Positions 1-13,354 of a stretch of DNA of 64,000 nt are shown here, piece by piece. The DNA lies in NCBI GenBank assembly GCA_013396655.1, contig WBMV01002681.1, forward strand, positions 372,001 through 436,000. Reading direction: 5' to 3'. The stretch's first letter is position 1. Each line of letters starts with the position of its first letter. Made by a program: the position numbers and the translations under genes. Under the pieces are notes generated by a model. The model worked only from the letters and a program-made list of their open reading frames with translations, was not told where the DNA came from and ran no database searches. This DNA is from Campylorhamphus procurvoides (lineage: Eukaryota; Chordata; Aves; Passeriformes; Dendrocolaptidae).

Positions 1-3000
1 TTAGCAGAAAACTTACATCTTCATTATTAGCTAGATTTTCTTTCTTTTACAGATTTATTTCCTTTACCCAATCTACTATTTAGAAAACTATTTTGGGGCT
101 TCTGTTTACTTATGTGAGCATTTTTCCAGCCTTTAACAATTATACTATAGTTCAAAAAGGAAATTGTGTTTGCTTTAAACATGACAAACCCTTTGGGTGT
201 TTTTAATTGATTCTGCTGTTTATGATGATCATTTGAGAAAACACAAAGAAAGGAAAATGAGGCATGCCCGTAAATAGGGGAGCCTGTAAGTCAAAACCAG
301 GTGATAGTCAGGACTTCTAAAGCAGTCATTAGGAGGTTTTCTATCTAGTATTAACACCTAGTAATAGTTTTAAGTGAAAAATGAAACTGTCATGGTTGAT
401 CTGAAAGCCAACAGTATAAATAGTTTAAACATCTGAAAAAATTTATTTTACAACCCTTTTTATTTTGGTTTCCCCTGAAAGACAGGTAATTCCATTTAAT
501 TGTATGTGGGTAAGTACTTTTCATTGTTTTTTTCCAGTTTTATAGTTAGTGTTATACTTCAGCACAATGTTGTAAAGTAAACTGTGAATGAAATAGTTTA
601 ATACATCCAGAACAGCAACCCTGTTGGGTAGGAGGGTGTATGCATATATGTGTTTTTCTGTTCTTGAAAAGAAGTCTGGGTATCTACTAGAGTGTGTTAT
701 GAGCGCAGCTGGGCTCATTTTAATGCTTTCTGAGGGATAATAAGATTTATAAAATATGTCACTAAAACATAATCAGACCAATACATATGCACAGAAATCT
801 ATATTTCTTAAAGACCCAGACAGGGATTACATTTGTGCCTCACACTGAAACCATAATGCCACACTAGCTGAGCCATGTCCACAGGGGCAGCCACTAAGGT
901 AGGGAATGGCCATGTGGAGTTGCTTGGGACTGTGACTCTCATCAAGACTGTGAAATGGAAGGTGATTTGTGATCCTGCAGTTCCACAAGGTGCTACATAC
1001 AGTTGGGAGGCCAGTTTTGGGTGTTTAAAATGGGCAGGTTTTACAAAGTAAAAACATTGGAGACAGACTGAATTAAAAAAAATAAAAGGGGAGGAAGGCA
1101 CACTAACATAGGATTAAACAGAAATATTGGATGTTAGATTTCCTCCAGACACTGTTTTTTTCTGTCATATGTTCAACATATATAAAATTTTCAGTACATC
1201 ATTAAGGGGTTCCAAAGAAATCTGTTCCATGATGAATGGGGAAAAAAATTAGCCAGTGTAACACACGTGGAAGAATTACATTGAAAAATACCACTGTGAA
1301 ATGGCTTTCTGTTTCCTGTAGCAGGAAAATAATTCTTAGAAAGAGTTAAAGTGGAATTGTTACTGCCCATTTCTATTTTCCTTTATGTAATTTTATCCTG
1401 AAGCTTTGGAAAAATGGGTGAGTTAGGCAACATGGAGCCCTAAAGAAACTCCATCTGTATTAAACTTATGTGAAGTGTTTCAACTTTTATTGCTTAGTAT
1501 GGAAAACTAAAATCCTTGATTCTCTGGCTTATGTGCAAACTAATTTTTTTTTTTTGTTCAGACAGGAGCTTATGCAATTGCAATAAACTTCATTAAAAAA
1601 CCAAACTTAAAAGTCAGCAAGATTTTGCCTGCAAGTTTCTCCTGTATATTTTGAGAAAACATACATGTGGGAACCTAAGAAAATACTTTTCTCTATCCAA
1701 CCCAAGACTTCTCATGATCATGCACAAAGTAAGCTGGTACTTATAATGGGGTCAAAATCAGCTGTAACACCCTTGTGAATGAGAAAAGATTCAGCTGAAA
1801 TTCTTGAGCTTGTCCAGGTTGCTCACTGTAGTCTGGGGAAGAACTTGGCCTATGCTAAGAAACAGGCCCTGATGGCACACTCTTTTCTAGGTCATTTGCT
1901 CTAGTGAAGGTACCCATTGTAGCACAATGATGTGGTCTGTTACAAGATCTACAAGAATTACTATAGATTCTGGCTTTTACTTTTTTCTAATGTAATGTCT
2001 TGTGTATAAGGAGTGGCAGCAATGGCACCATCTATATGTAGCATATCAGATATGGAGGCAAGAGCTTTAGGCTGTACACTTGCTGAAGTCTGTAATCGAA
2101 TTACACCTTGATTTCTGCAAACTATGGATAATGTGACTATGTGTAAAAAAATTGAAGTCTATTTGCCTATAGATAAAACACAACAATTGTTTATTAGAAG
2201 GATATTTGGAAATTCACAATGAAGATTTATTGTAGTGATATATGAAAGTTAAATAATTGACATCTTTACATGGTATAACCAATTAACTACATTAGAAATT
2301 TTTTACTCACTGACTCAATAATATCCACAAGGTCTGCACTTTCTAAGTAACAGAATTATTAGCAAAAGCTGACTGCAATTTGGGAAGCAAATATGGCTAG
2401 TCTTGCAGTGGAATTTATTGCTGCCTAAATACAAGGGACTTTGAATGTAAATGTAAAAGGACATAAAACTAATGGCTATTTATATAAAGAATTGAATATA
2501 TAAAAAAAGGTTTACAAAATGCAGTGCTTGACATGTTTCCATCCCCACTGTGATTTGGATTCTGATACATTCACAGAGGCAGTCTTTTTCACAGAAAAAA
2601 TAAATAACTATTTTCATGATATTTAAATTCTAGGTAACACATGCAGGGAAAGTACTGTTATATTTTGTATATTACTGGTGACTTTCTTAGCAGCAAGTCA
2701 CTGCAATTTATTTTTTCCACTCCTTAGCCATATCCCCATTTTTGCTAGCGATGTCTTAAGCCGGATATATAGCATTTTATGTCATTTAAAGTGGAACAAG
2801 TGCAACCATATTTTAACTATGACAAAGAATCAGATCTACATATACTTGTGAGAAAGCATGCCCTTAAAATCATCATTAGCCAAAGGATTAAATCAGCCAG
2901 AGTGCATTCTCTATCACTTTAAGTATTTTAGGTCTCTTTTTTTATATATATATATGAATTAAATATGGCCTTTTGTTAAACGTGAATCCTGGAACACTGC

Positions 3001-6000
3001 CTAGGATTTTCAACAGGACAGGGGACTCCCAGATTTGCAAAACTAAAATTAAAAACTACAACGTATCATTTTAGGGAGATAAGACTTATTGAGAGGTGAT
3101 TATCTAAGTCCTGTGTGTCTTACACTCTTCTCAAGCAACCACTTCCCTACAGTTTTAGTGCTGTAGATCTTTCAAGTACCATCTTTGCAGGAAAGATCTG
3201 TTTTCCCAAGTATTTTTTTTATAGTAAAGTAGGGTCAAAAAGAGTATTTTAATGCCTCCTTAGAGTTCTGATACAGCTGCTGTCAAGGGAAGAGCTTTTA
3301 TCAGACTGACGATGATGACTGAAGCTTGCACAGTGTTTGGGATGGGTTTGGTCACTCTTCGTTTGTATTCTGCTTCCTTCGAGTCAGAAAGATCCTCTGT
3401 GGGAGTTGTCTAGGAGATGAGACTCAAAAAAGAGAAATTATATAAACTTTTATCTCAACCACTGTTTTCTTCACTTGGGCATCTTTTTTCTAAGAGACTT
3501 TTGCATGGAAAATCTTTTGGTTTAATTTTATAGGTAAACTCTTACTCAGGAAAATTCACCTCTAATCTGCAGGGAAATGGTCTTCGCAGATCTCAACTTG
3601 ATTTAATGAAGCTCTTCTACATGAAAGCAAATTATAAAAATGGTTTGGTAAATAGGCAAAAACGCATAATGGGCTATTTGGTGCTGCATGTAAGAGATGT
3701 ATCTGCCGAAATCCAACTGGTAATTGGCAATCCCAATGGATAAAGTCATGGTAAAATACAGCCTGTAAAATTTCTTTCAGGGAAACACTGTGTCTCCTTT
3801 CCTATCATAAGCTGTAATTATACACACATTTGGGATAGAGAGTAGTGTCTTTCACATGAAGATCTATTCACTAGATAATTACTCTCATGAAAGAATGCAT
3901 ATGTTGTCTTCCATATTTACATGATTTGAAGAAGAAATGACATGTACATGCTATCTAGTTGAATCAATCAGATGAGCTGGTAGGAACACATCTTTTTAAG
4001 CAGAGGTATCTTGAAGAACCTGCAGCATTACAGTGTTATGAATCAATGTTTCCAATACTGCAGTAAAATTCCTAGACTTGTACTTTCAGGCGGCAGTAAT
4101 AACAAAATGTTGGCAGCAACAACTGGTAGGTAATGGTTTAGAATGGTATATTTCAGAATATCCACAGGTTTTGCTGTGCCAGTTGAGTGGTTTTTTTGGG
4201 TGCAGATATGAGCCTTTTAAATTGTTAATTGTCACAGACTGTTAGAAAGCATTAACTCAATAAGCAAACAAAAGTTTGCTTTCATTAGACTGAAAAGAAG
4301 GATTCATGCAATTTTGACATCATACTTATGCTACTGTGCAGCTTTGCCCATTTGCACGTGCAGAGTTGTGAACTGTGGAAGTGAAAATGCTGTTGATTCC
4401 AATTTTCTACAAGGATTCTCTAATTACATTAGTGAATTGCAGCTCCAGCTCCAGCAATACTTGTAATGACATTCTCAAGAGAGACGCTCAGACTGAATGC
4501 GTTCAGTGGTTTTGAAGTATACTTCTTAACTAGGCAAAATTTTGTAAGAACATTATTTAAATGACTGTAAAGAGAAGGAAAATTATGAAACAAAAATAGA
4601 TCAATTAAGTCTGCAGTATATGCTTGCATCGTCACAACTGGTGCAAATAAGAGTAGGTGCATGAAAGTAAACATAGCTATGTAGACTTAACTTCTTTTTT
4701 TTTTTTAAAAAAGCTTATACTCAAAAGTAGGGAGTAAGGATTCAAATTAGTTTCCTGCAAAGCAAAGGGCGATGTTTTGGACATGTGTTAAGTTTACATA
4801 TTAATGCTGAGCAACTTTGAATTGAAAATTTAGGAAAATAAGTCATAGGAAAACTATAGCATGTTCTGCGTAAATTTCAAAAATGTCTGAAAGTGACTAT
4901 ATCTGGGTAAATCTTGCTCTCACATGTAGTTTCTGGCAAAAAATAGGAATCATATGGAGATTTTTACACCAGCTCTTTGCTTATCTCTCAGTGAAGGATT
5001 TCATTGTATCAGAAAATATAATCAACTGTAAAGCCTCAGAAACAATCATATTAGGCAATTTAGCAGTATACCAGTATGTACTTCTGACTATTAAAAATAC
5101 AGCAATCCTCTCCATGATATTCCTTTGCAACTGTAATAATACAAAATTGCATATTTTCTTCATACATGTGTTTCCGGTTAATGATATTTTGCTAGATTTT
5201 TGCCCTGGTACTAACATATTTTCCCTAAATTATATTGCTAATATCTCAAAAGAAAAAAGAATCAAGGAAGCATTTGCATTGAATGGCATATCATTCTTGT
5301 GTTGTATTGATATCTAGAAGCTTTTGTATACATTTTAGTGATTCAAACAAATACAGAGGATTTACATTTGAAAGATGCATTCTTTCACATGATCTACTCA
5401 GAAGTAACAAGACTTTTGCCTTGATGACTTTGTATAGATTGCTTCATTTTAAAGTATATGTAATAATACCTGTGTAGTAGTTCCCTGCAAACATTCAAAC
5501 ATCAAACAGGAAGATATTCCATTAAGAACATTTAATTTATCCAATTTTAATATAAATTTATAGGGAAATAAATTTAGAAATAGTTTGCTCATGTTAGGGG
5601 CGTTTTTGGAATAAGTGCTGGAAACATAGTGAAAGTGTAAAACCTGACTATTGAACAACAGCTCTAGGGGTGAAATTACGATGGCCTTTTTGTCACAAAT
5701 CATTAGTGGTTATTGTCACTATTTAGTCTAAATATGGATGTCAGGATCTGAAAACCATCTGTAACTGCCAGTAGAACACTAGCAACCTCACTTATTTTTG
5801 AGAATATTTGTCTGGGATTTTACATTACAGGTATATTGTTCATTACAGGAATGTTCATTTCTGTCTGAGAAATGAAGGTATGTCAGCTGTTGAACTAATC
5901 CAAGAAAAAACAACAAGGGCTTCTTGCACATTTTGCTTTTGATTCTGAGTCTACCAGATCTTTGCACAACAGATATCCCAAACAGTTTCTTTTACATGTT

Positions 6001-9000
6001 CTGTGACCAGTCTCCTTTTTTTTCCTAGGCATACATGAAAAGGAAAAATACCCAAATGATCACTTTTCATATTCTGCACTTGGGAGTTAGATCCTGTGTT
6101 TTCCTGGCACGCTTCATCTCTTGATGTAGAGAGAAGGAAATAGAAACTCTGATGGGACCATACAAGTGTTGAGATTAAGAACAATTCTTTTCTTAAAGTA
6201 GAAGTAACTTCTGAGGTTGGGGAATAGTGTGATTAGTAATGATTTCTTTTGTAATAAATTTTGAGCTATTATTAAACTCGAGAGAAATCTGAGTCTCCAA
6301 AGATTTGTAAAACAGCCAGCCATTTTTTACTCTGAATGTCTTTCTAAATACTACTCTCTACATCAGTTACCAATAAGCATTTTTTGTCTAATAGGGGATA
6401 TTAAGCTTTTGAAGTTTTTGAAAAGTGATAAAACAGTTCTAAGGAAGAGGTAGGACCTCCATCCCTCATAGCGGAGTTTAACTGCCTACATTAGCTGACA
6501 TCCAAAGAACAAAGGTTCTCCAAAGAGAGACTGGTAAGGTACAAATACCTGCATGTAGTCTTCATGTTCTGAAAATGTGCCAGAATTTGTCTGGGAGAAA
6601 GTGGAAGACAATATAGATTACTGTATTTTTCATCAAGTGGTTTGTACCATCTGTATATATTTTACGTGTGCTTTTTGAGTGGAAAGTAGTCTAACTTAGA
6701 TCCCCCTCGGCTTTGTTCTCTGCCTCTACACCTACCAATTGGCATAAGATGTAGCCACTAGAAGAAAACTAGGGTTCTTGGGACCTTTTTCTTTTCTTAG
6801 TTGCAACAGCTGCAAAACAGATGTAGGCTGACGTGAATTCTGCCAAGGATCTCTTCCAAGTCCCCCACCCATTTTCCACCAAAGAGAAGCTAGTCCGGTG
6901 ATATGAACAGAGTTCTGAAGGTCAGAACAAGATGGGAGTTCCCCATCTTGGCACTATAGAGGCTATTGAAAAGAAACAATCAATAAACCTGGATTTATCA
7001 CTTTGGAAATTAAAAGAACAAAAATTTCTAAAATTACTGTTCCAAGCAGTACAACATCAATAGGACATTTAAAGGCAACCTGTACGTGAACCACAGCAAC
7101 ACTTTAGTGAGAAAGTCAGATGACAAGAGTTCACAACTCATGGTCACCCAACTGGTATACATCTAAGTCTCTTTTTAGATATTCAATATTTCAAATGCAT
7201 TGGGCAAAATACCGTTGTCTTGCTGGTCAAATTTTTGGTGAAACAGATCTCCTAGGATTCCAGTTGCTCTGTTGCATTAACTTCAGTATTGAGAGGGAGT
7301 CAGCTTTCTGTGTATCTGTCCCAGGTTTCTGTATACCTCTCCAACTTCTGCTTTTAGCAATGTTTGAATATACCATGTCGTCGGGTTTTTTTGTTTCAAC
7401 GTATCTCAATTATTACAAATGCATTCAATGATATTCTCAAAAATTAAATACTTTCAGCTTTTCCACTGTGTCAGTTTGCTGACAGAATCTTCCTACTGAC
7501 ATAACTGTGACTGTCAGGTACTTAGAACCCAGCATTGACTTAAAGGTAGTATCCAGCAATGGCAAAAATGTCTAAATAACCAATTCTCCAAGGATGCTTA
7601 TATTTGCACAGAATCTGTGTGGGCTCATCGACAACAGTTTTGAATCCTCTGTGTTGGGAAAGGTGAAGGACATATGCTACTCATGAAGTTGTGTTTCCCT
7701 TTCCTTCTCCCGGTATTCCTTCTCTTTCCAGTATCCCAAGAACATTTAGATGCTAACCACATTTGTAAATTGGGAATCATTGGCCCTGAATGTTGTGAAA
7801 AAGCATAACGTTTTACTGCCTGTACAGCAAATCAGTTTTCCTCATGGAACCATCATCTTGCAGAAAAATTCCTTGTGTTTTAAGTCTCAGTCATTTATGG
7901 AGGTCAATATCCTCCTTGGAGATGTTTGGATGGGTACGCTTGAAGTCTTTCCCTTCAAATATTCACTATAGCTGTAGCTACCAAGCTTTTATGCCCTTGA
8001 CCTCTCTTTCTTTATCATATCCAGGCTTGTGTCTTCATTTCTAGTATTTAATTTTCAGTACGGTATCAGGGTCATCTGTAGATACATTACTTTTATTTAA
8101 GATCACAACCTTTAGTCTGGAAATGAGTGAGCCTTAGGTCTTTCTTGCTGTCTACTACAGCAATACTAACATGGGAAGGCTTCTTGGCTCATGGCCTCAC
8201 ACAGCCATAGGGTGACCAAGACAGTTAGAAGAGGACTTTAGCAATGGCTTGCATGTCACACTGTAGATAAGGACTATGCACAGCACCTGCTTTCAAACAT
8301 GTACAAAACGTGTGTAGGCATAAGAACAGTAAGTCCAAATGCTAAGAATAATGATTTAGGTAACTCTCTTCAGTGATTCATTGGAATGATGATATATGGG
8401 TTTAAGTATTTAAGCTCAGGCGATCTACATAGTATTTGGACTTTATAATGAGGTGGCAAGACAAGGAAATGTTAAGGAATAAAAGGAACATTAATGCTCC
8501 TGCAAGAAGAAAATGTGAAGAAAAGTTATAGTCACTCTAGTCTGCCAACTAGTATAAAGGAAGAAATGTGAATTTCTAGTTTTAAGGTGGTTTTGATCTG
8601 TCAAATTTTCTATGTAGAGTTTGGATAATAGACCTTGGCCCCACACTGTAGTCAATGGGTCTGCCATCTAATGGGGTTCCATCCTAGAAATCTCTACTCC
8701 AGTTGTGGCTGAACAGCTCCCAAATCTACTCAAAACTTTGGTGGATACCTTCAGTCATACAGCTAGCAGTACACTGAACATTTGAAGCAACATTTCGATG
8801 TGTTTCATGTCAACAAAGGTAAAGAGGTTTGGTCATCTTAAGCCATTAGATTTAAAACATTTTAAACTAGTGACTATAGACTGAAGTCAAACAGCAACAG
8901 TTCTCATTTAAAAAAGAAAAAGCAACACCAAAGTTCCCTTCCAAGCAACAGAGTGGCTGACAAAAGCTGAAAACATTTTTGCACCTTTATAAAATGGAGA

Positions 9001-10156
9001 TTTGAAACCAGACTCACTGGCCAGTTGGACTGTCTCAGGCATGCCGATGATTCATCTGACCCAGAGTCCCAGGAGGGATTTCTTTTGGGCCAGTTCATTT
9101 GGATGTTGATGCACATTTCTATTTAAATCAGCAGCTGAAGTGTGAATTAATCTGTGACATTTTTAAGATGGTTTGAGAGGCCAGAATTTGACTAATGATA
9201 CTCCTACTGCTCTCCTGCTAATTTTGGATTTATAGGTGTTGTATCATACCCAAACTTAAAAATGTCTGATCTTTTTATTTATTTTTTTCTTCCTTTTTTT
9301 TCTTTTTTAATTTCCACTCTCTCTCTCTCTCTCTCTTTAAACACTTTGAACTGTTTTCATTTATTCAAACAGGCTTCACTGACAGCAACATAATGACTGT
9401 CACTGATTTACTGAGTTCAGTAGTTTGGGCCAGGACCAAATGTACCTGTTTCTGAGAGTAAAAGGAATCATGAGGGTGATAATAAAACTTTCAGCAATGC
9501 TCCTCAGATTGTGGCCAAAGTGTTCCTTAGGTAGCTTTCATGGTAGCAAACTTCCTATACTGGTACCAGGTGTAGCAAAACGTTCCTACCTGCACCATGG
9601 CACGAGCAGAAGATCCCATGGGACATGCTCACCAATTTCTTTTTGATGCGTGTTCAATTTCTTATGCTTTGTCTGTTAGGTTTTCCTGAAAATATAACTG
9701 GACTAAACTCTAAAGTGTATGCTTTAAAACAGAGCTTTGGCTTAAGGTATCAGTGAAATGATAGGAGAGAGATTCTTGAAGTATTACTCATTAAAACACT
9801 AATCAAATGATATACATCCTGTACTGGTTGGATACACTGAGAGTTGCCAAAAGTGGGAAGGAATTGAAGCTTTGCACAAATTCTACAGAGAATTGTTACA
9901 AAATTAAACACTGCAAGGTTTTAAGCTAGTTTGACGTGTGTGAATGGAATCAGCAGCTCATGTCTGCCAGAATTACTGCTGCTTTCCTGATTTGCAGTGA
10001 AGAACCCATAGGAATGAAAGCAAGGGTGTGTTTCTGAGAGAAGAAAGTTTGAAGAATGTAACTTTAGCTTCTTGTTGTCTTTGGGCTTGTTTCCTATTTA
10101 GCTGTATACTTGTCATTACATCTGTTTTTCCATTATCTTTTTTTTTTTCTTTTCAG
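1..10156 (+). other. MEOX2: MEOX2 intron 1 (3' part)
   Basis: This stretch lies upstream of the exon 2 acceptor, which is a T-rich tract ending TTTCAG at 10151-10156. Exon 1, which should encode roughly the first 170 residues, is not in the window, so the 5' end of this intron is unseen. The sequence is AT-rich, and the open frames are short and unrelated to any family I recognise. It holds a short (TA)n run near 2943-2955 and a (CT)n run at 9317-9336. I could not identify interspersed repeats, RNA genes or specific enhancers by eye. Confidence 0.8.
9317..9336. repeat. (CT)n microsatellite
   Basis: Ten CT units sit inside a longer pyrimidine-rich stretch of the + strand (about 9268-9336) in MEOX2 intron 1. 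It lies about 820 bases before exon 2, so it is not the exon's own polypyrimidine tract. Confidence 0.85.
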
Positions 10157-10329
10157 ATTCCCAAGAAGGAAACTACAAGACAGAGGTCAATAGTAAACCC
10201 AGGAAGGAAAGGACAGCTTTCACCAAGGAGCAAATCAGAGAGCTAGAAGCAGAATTTGCTCATCATAACTATTTGACCAGGCTGAGACGATATGAGATAG
10301 CAGTAAACCTTGACCTCACTGAAAGACAG
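10157..10329 (+). CDS. MEOX2: MEOX2 exon 2 (homeodomain residues 1-44)
   Basis: Internal coding exon of the Mox-family homeobox transcription factor MEOX2, a nuclear DNA-binding protein of somite, muscle and endothelial development. It is 173 nt long. Two bases complete an Asp codon begun in exon 1, followed by 57 codons starting [13 protein letters not shown]. The homeodomain begins at the Pro of [13 protein letters not shown]5, F8, L16 and F20 of the fold are all present. Helix 2 reads [15 protein letters not shown]. The exon stops after Gln44 of the homeodomain, the intron position 44/45 shared by many homeobox genes. The acceptor is TTTCAG and the donor is GTACTG, a weaker donor than GTAAGT. 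No frameshift or stop is present. The match to the MEOX2 family is near complete; MEOX1 is less likely given the exon 3 tail and the neighbouring AGMO. Confidence 0.97.
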
Positions 10330-12177
10330 GTACTGATGCAAAATAATGGCCCACAAATGCTTACCCAGTACGTACCAGTGGTTAGTAGCTCCTCACAGTA
10401 GAGCTCTTTATAATGCTAATAGTTATGTTGATATCTCAGATTTAATGTTTTTAGAAAAATTATATGCATTTACTATCTCTCTGCTATGCATGTAATGTAT
10501 ATTTTTATATGTACCACTTACAAGATTAGTTTCCTCTATTAGGCAAAAGTGGAAGGTAAAAGCACCAGTATCTCTTAGACTGGGGTACATCTTTTCTAAT
10601 CTGTCTGCACCAATGTTGCTGAAGGGGTGGTAGGTCCCAAATACTGTATACACAAAGAGTTGATTTGCCTGCATGCAACAAATATGAGCATCTTGGTTCA
10701 GTCTATTAAGTATATGCAGTTGCCATTTATCCAGAGTTTCTAAACATCCTGCTTCCAGATGGCAGCAAGAATGGGAACACCAGCAAAACTGGAATAAAGG
10801 CATTTTAAACCACTTTATCTTACCCTGCTCTGTGAAAGCAAAGGAGATGATGGAATTTCTTATCACTGTTATTGGTTTCCTGCTCATCAAACTCTGGTCC
10901 GGGAAACACTTCTACATGTGCTTAAGTTTCATCATGCATGTTGTCACATTGATTCCTAATGGAAATATCCACATTACACACATACTGAAGTGTTTCAGGA
11001 TCTCATTTCCACATACTGAATAGGTAGTGAAGTCACATTTCAAATAATTACATCAACATACACATTTAAAAAATGTGGTTTAGTAAAGAAGTACTGGCCT
11101 TGAACACACCAAATCTGAAGAAATACTGCCTACAGTTTTATTATTAAAATGGAAAGCTTTTTGTCCACTCATGAACAGTCATTCTTTCTTCAGGATTTAA
11201 TACTAGACTGAGGGATTGCTGTAGATGCAGTCAGTAAGATCATGCTATATTCAAAGGAAGGTATATCAGAATAGCATGAAAACTTGTGAACTCTACATAT
11301 AAGAGGTTTTGCCATTTTCTTGAGTTTCATTAACACCTACTATAAGTAGACATATCAGCAAAAATCCAGATGTGAAGACACATTACACACACAAGCAAAT
11401 GCCACAGTTTTTTTCTTTGAAAGCTTCTAGAGAATGGCTGTCCCTTTGAGCTTGTCAAGAAGAATACAGCAATTTCTTGTTTGACTTGACACATTGCCAG
11501 ATTCCACTGGGGTAACTTTCAGTTACTTAAATATGAGTGTTATATTTGTGAAACACACCATTTTGTATCAAATAATGGACAAAATTTTGCCTTTTTCATT
11601 TCACTGCCTAAGGTAACCTGACACAAATAGATTAATTTTCGCACTTGATCTTGACAGTTAAGCGGAGGAGGAATGAATTCTTGTCTTCGTGATGGTCAGT
11701 GTGAAACTGAACAATGCTAAATTAATTTGACGGGAACCAGTCACTTGAAATGGGAAAATATATCCCCATATTAATAATGGTGAATTTGGCCGGAATTGAA
11801 TTGTTCTCCTTGATAAATTCTATATCCATTTCTTCAAAGATCAGGTTGAGCAGTATAACTAGATGAAGAGACAGTTCACTATTCTAAAGGAAATAGTTAT
11901 TGCTAAAGCATTTACCATCCTGAAAAAGGACAAATAAATACTGAATATTGTCTCTGGTAGAGAAAAGGCAGCCTGGCTACACTACTGCAGAAAACTCATT
12001 TAAGTCATGCAAGTACTTGTTGTTTTCCAGCTCTCACAAAATACTAGTTTTAAGCATTCTGCTGATAAATGTGATAATTTCTATACAATTTTCATTGGTC
12101 TATCTAATTATGTAATCTAATTCTTCTCTGCTTCCCCAGATTATCACAGAGTGACAACTGAGCTGCTAGAGATAACT

Positions 12178-12220
12178 CCCTTCCTTCCTGCTTTCCTGCC
12201 TTCCTTCCTGCCTTCCTGCT
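12178..12220. repeat. Degenerate CCTT/CCTG low-complexity run
   Basis: Imperfect units of CCTT, CTTCCTG and CTTTCCTG repeat for about 43 bases on the + strand within MEOX2 intron 2. It is a pyrimidine-only low-complexity tract except for regularly spaced G residues. Confidence 0.75.
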
Positions 12221-13262
12221 TAACGCCACCCTTGCTTAGAAAAGGAAAGCATTAAGATTTTTAGTTTGATAGAATCCAGTTCTGTATCTTGCCACAGTAA
12301 AATGGTCTGAGACAAGGAGAAGAAACAAAAAAACTATAAATACTGTAATTTTAATCAAAACCAAAAAGAAAATGGAGAGGAAATTCTGGATATATTTTTC
12401 AGTTTCTGAATTATACTAAGCAAAGTAATGTTGTAAACTAGAAATGTCTCTTTTAAATCAAATATATTGCTTAGATGGAAAAATGGTGTACACAGGCATG
12501 AATCTGGGTGTGGGTTTCCGTGGTGTATGGCAGACTTCAGAAGCTGAATTTCATAAATCAAAACAATTGACTCTTCCTTCATATTTGTTTTACAACAGTA
12601 TTCTTTCAGTGACTTATGAAGTACTTCAGAGTGAGCATCTTTAGAAAATTGCTACTTGTGGAACAGTTTTCCTTTACTATTTTTCATCCAAAGCTGCATT
12701 GCAGAAAATGGTACTTGATAGTTCCTTAGTTTGAAATAGTAGTAGTTCCTTTCTTGAAATAAATGAATCACACAAGTGATAGCCTTGGTGTTGTCACAGT
12801 CTATAGATCTATTTGCGTGGAAGCTTTCTTGATCTCTCATGAAACACTGAATTTGCACACCAAGAATTGCAACTTGCTTCAGATAATACAATGACAAAAA
12901 ACTAGCAGTGGGTATTGGGTGAACTAACGTATCTGCTCAGAAAGCAGGTTTGTGAGCAGACCTAACCCCTGATGGAATTATTTGTTTAGCATTATTGTTT
13001 TCACTAGGATTTTAACAAATGGCAAAATTAAAAAATTCAGAGACAGAAAACCAAAAAATAATCTGGAGAAAATATTATCAGGTCATCCTAAAGTTACAAC
13101 TTTCAGCTATATCCCAAGATGTGAAATAAATCACAGAGTCTATTATCTTAAGAAAGCTCTATCTTCCTCTTAACTATAGTGATAATTTCAACCATACACT
13201 GCAGCTTAAAAGAGCCACTGACCAACTAACTCTTCATAATTACCTTTCTGGCATTTAAACAA

Positions 13263-13354
13263 ACTGTAGAAAACCCCATGTGTTTGACCATATTTAAAAA
13301 GCCATATTTAAGGGTATTAAAACCATATTTAAGGGTATTAAAGTTTTCTACAGT
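13263..13354. repeat. 21-bp tandem repeat inside a 12-bp perfect inverted repeat
   Basis: Two adjacent 21-bp copies begin CCATATTTAAGGGTATTAAA (13302-13322 and 13323-13343) and differ only at the last base; a degenerate third copy lies just upstream. The block is framed by ACTGTAGAAAAC at 13263-13274 and its exact reverse complement GTTTTCTACAGT at 13343-13354. The outer arms could form a stem around a 68-nt interior. No flanking target duplication is visible, so there is no direct sign of a transposon. Confidence 0.8.

Noticed and set aside
4883..5317. 144-codon + strand frame in MEOX2 intron 1
   Set aside because: The predicted peptide is rich in Ile, Phe, Asn and Cys, as expected from random AT-rich DNA, and no family resemblance is seen.
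10423..10890. 155-codon minus-strand frame in MEOX2 intron 2
   Set aside because: No recognisable domain, AT-rich codon content and no promoter or splice context. Frames of this length are expected by chance in 64 kb.
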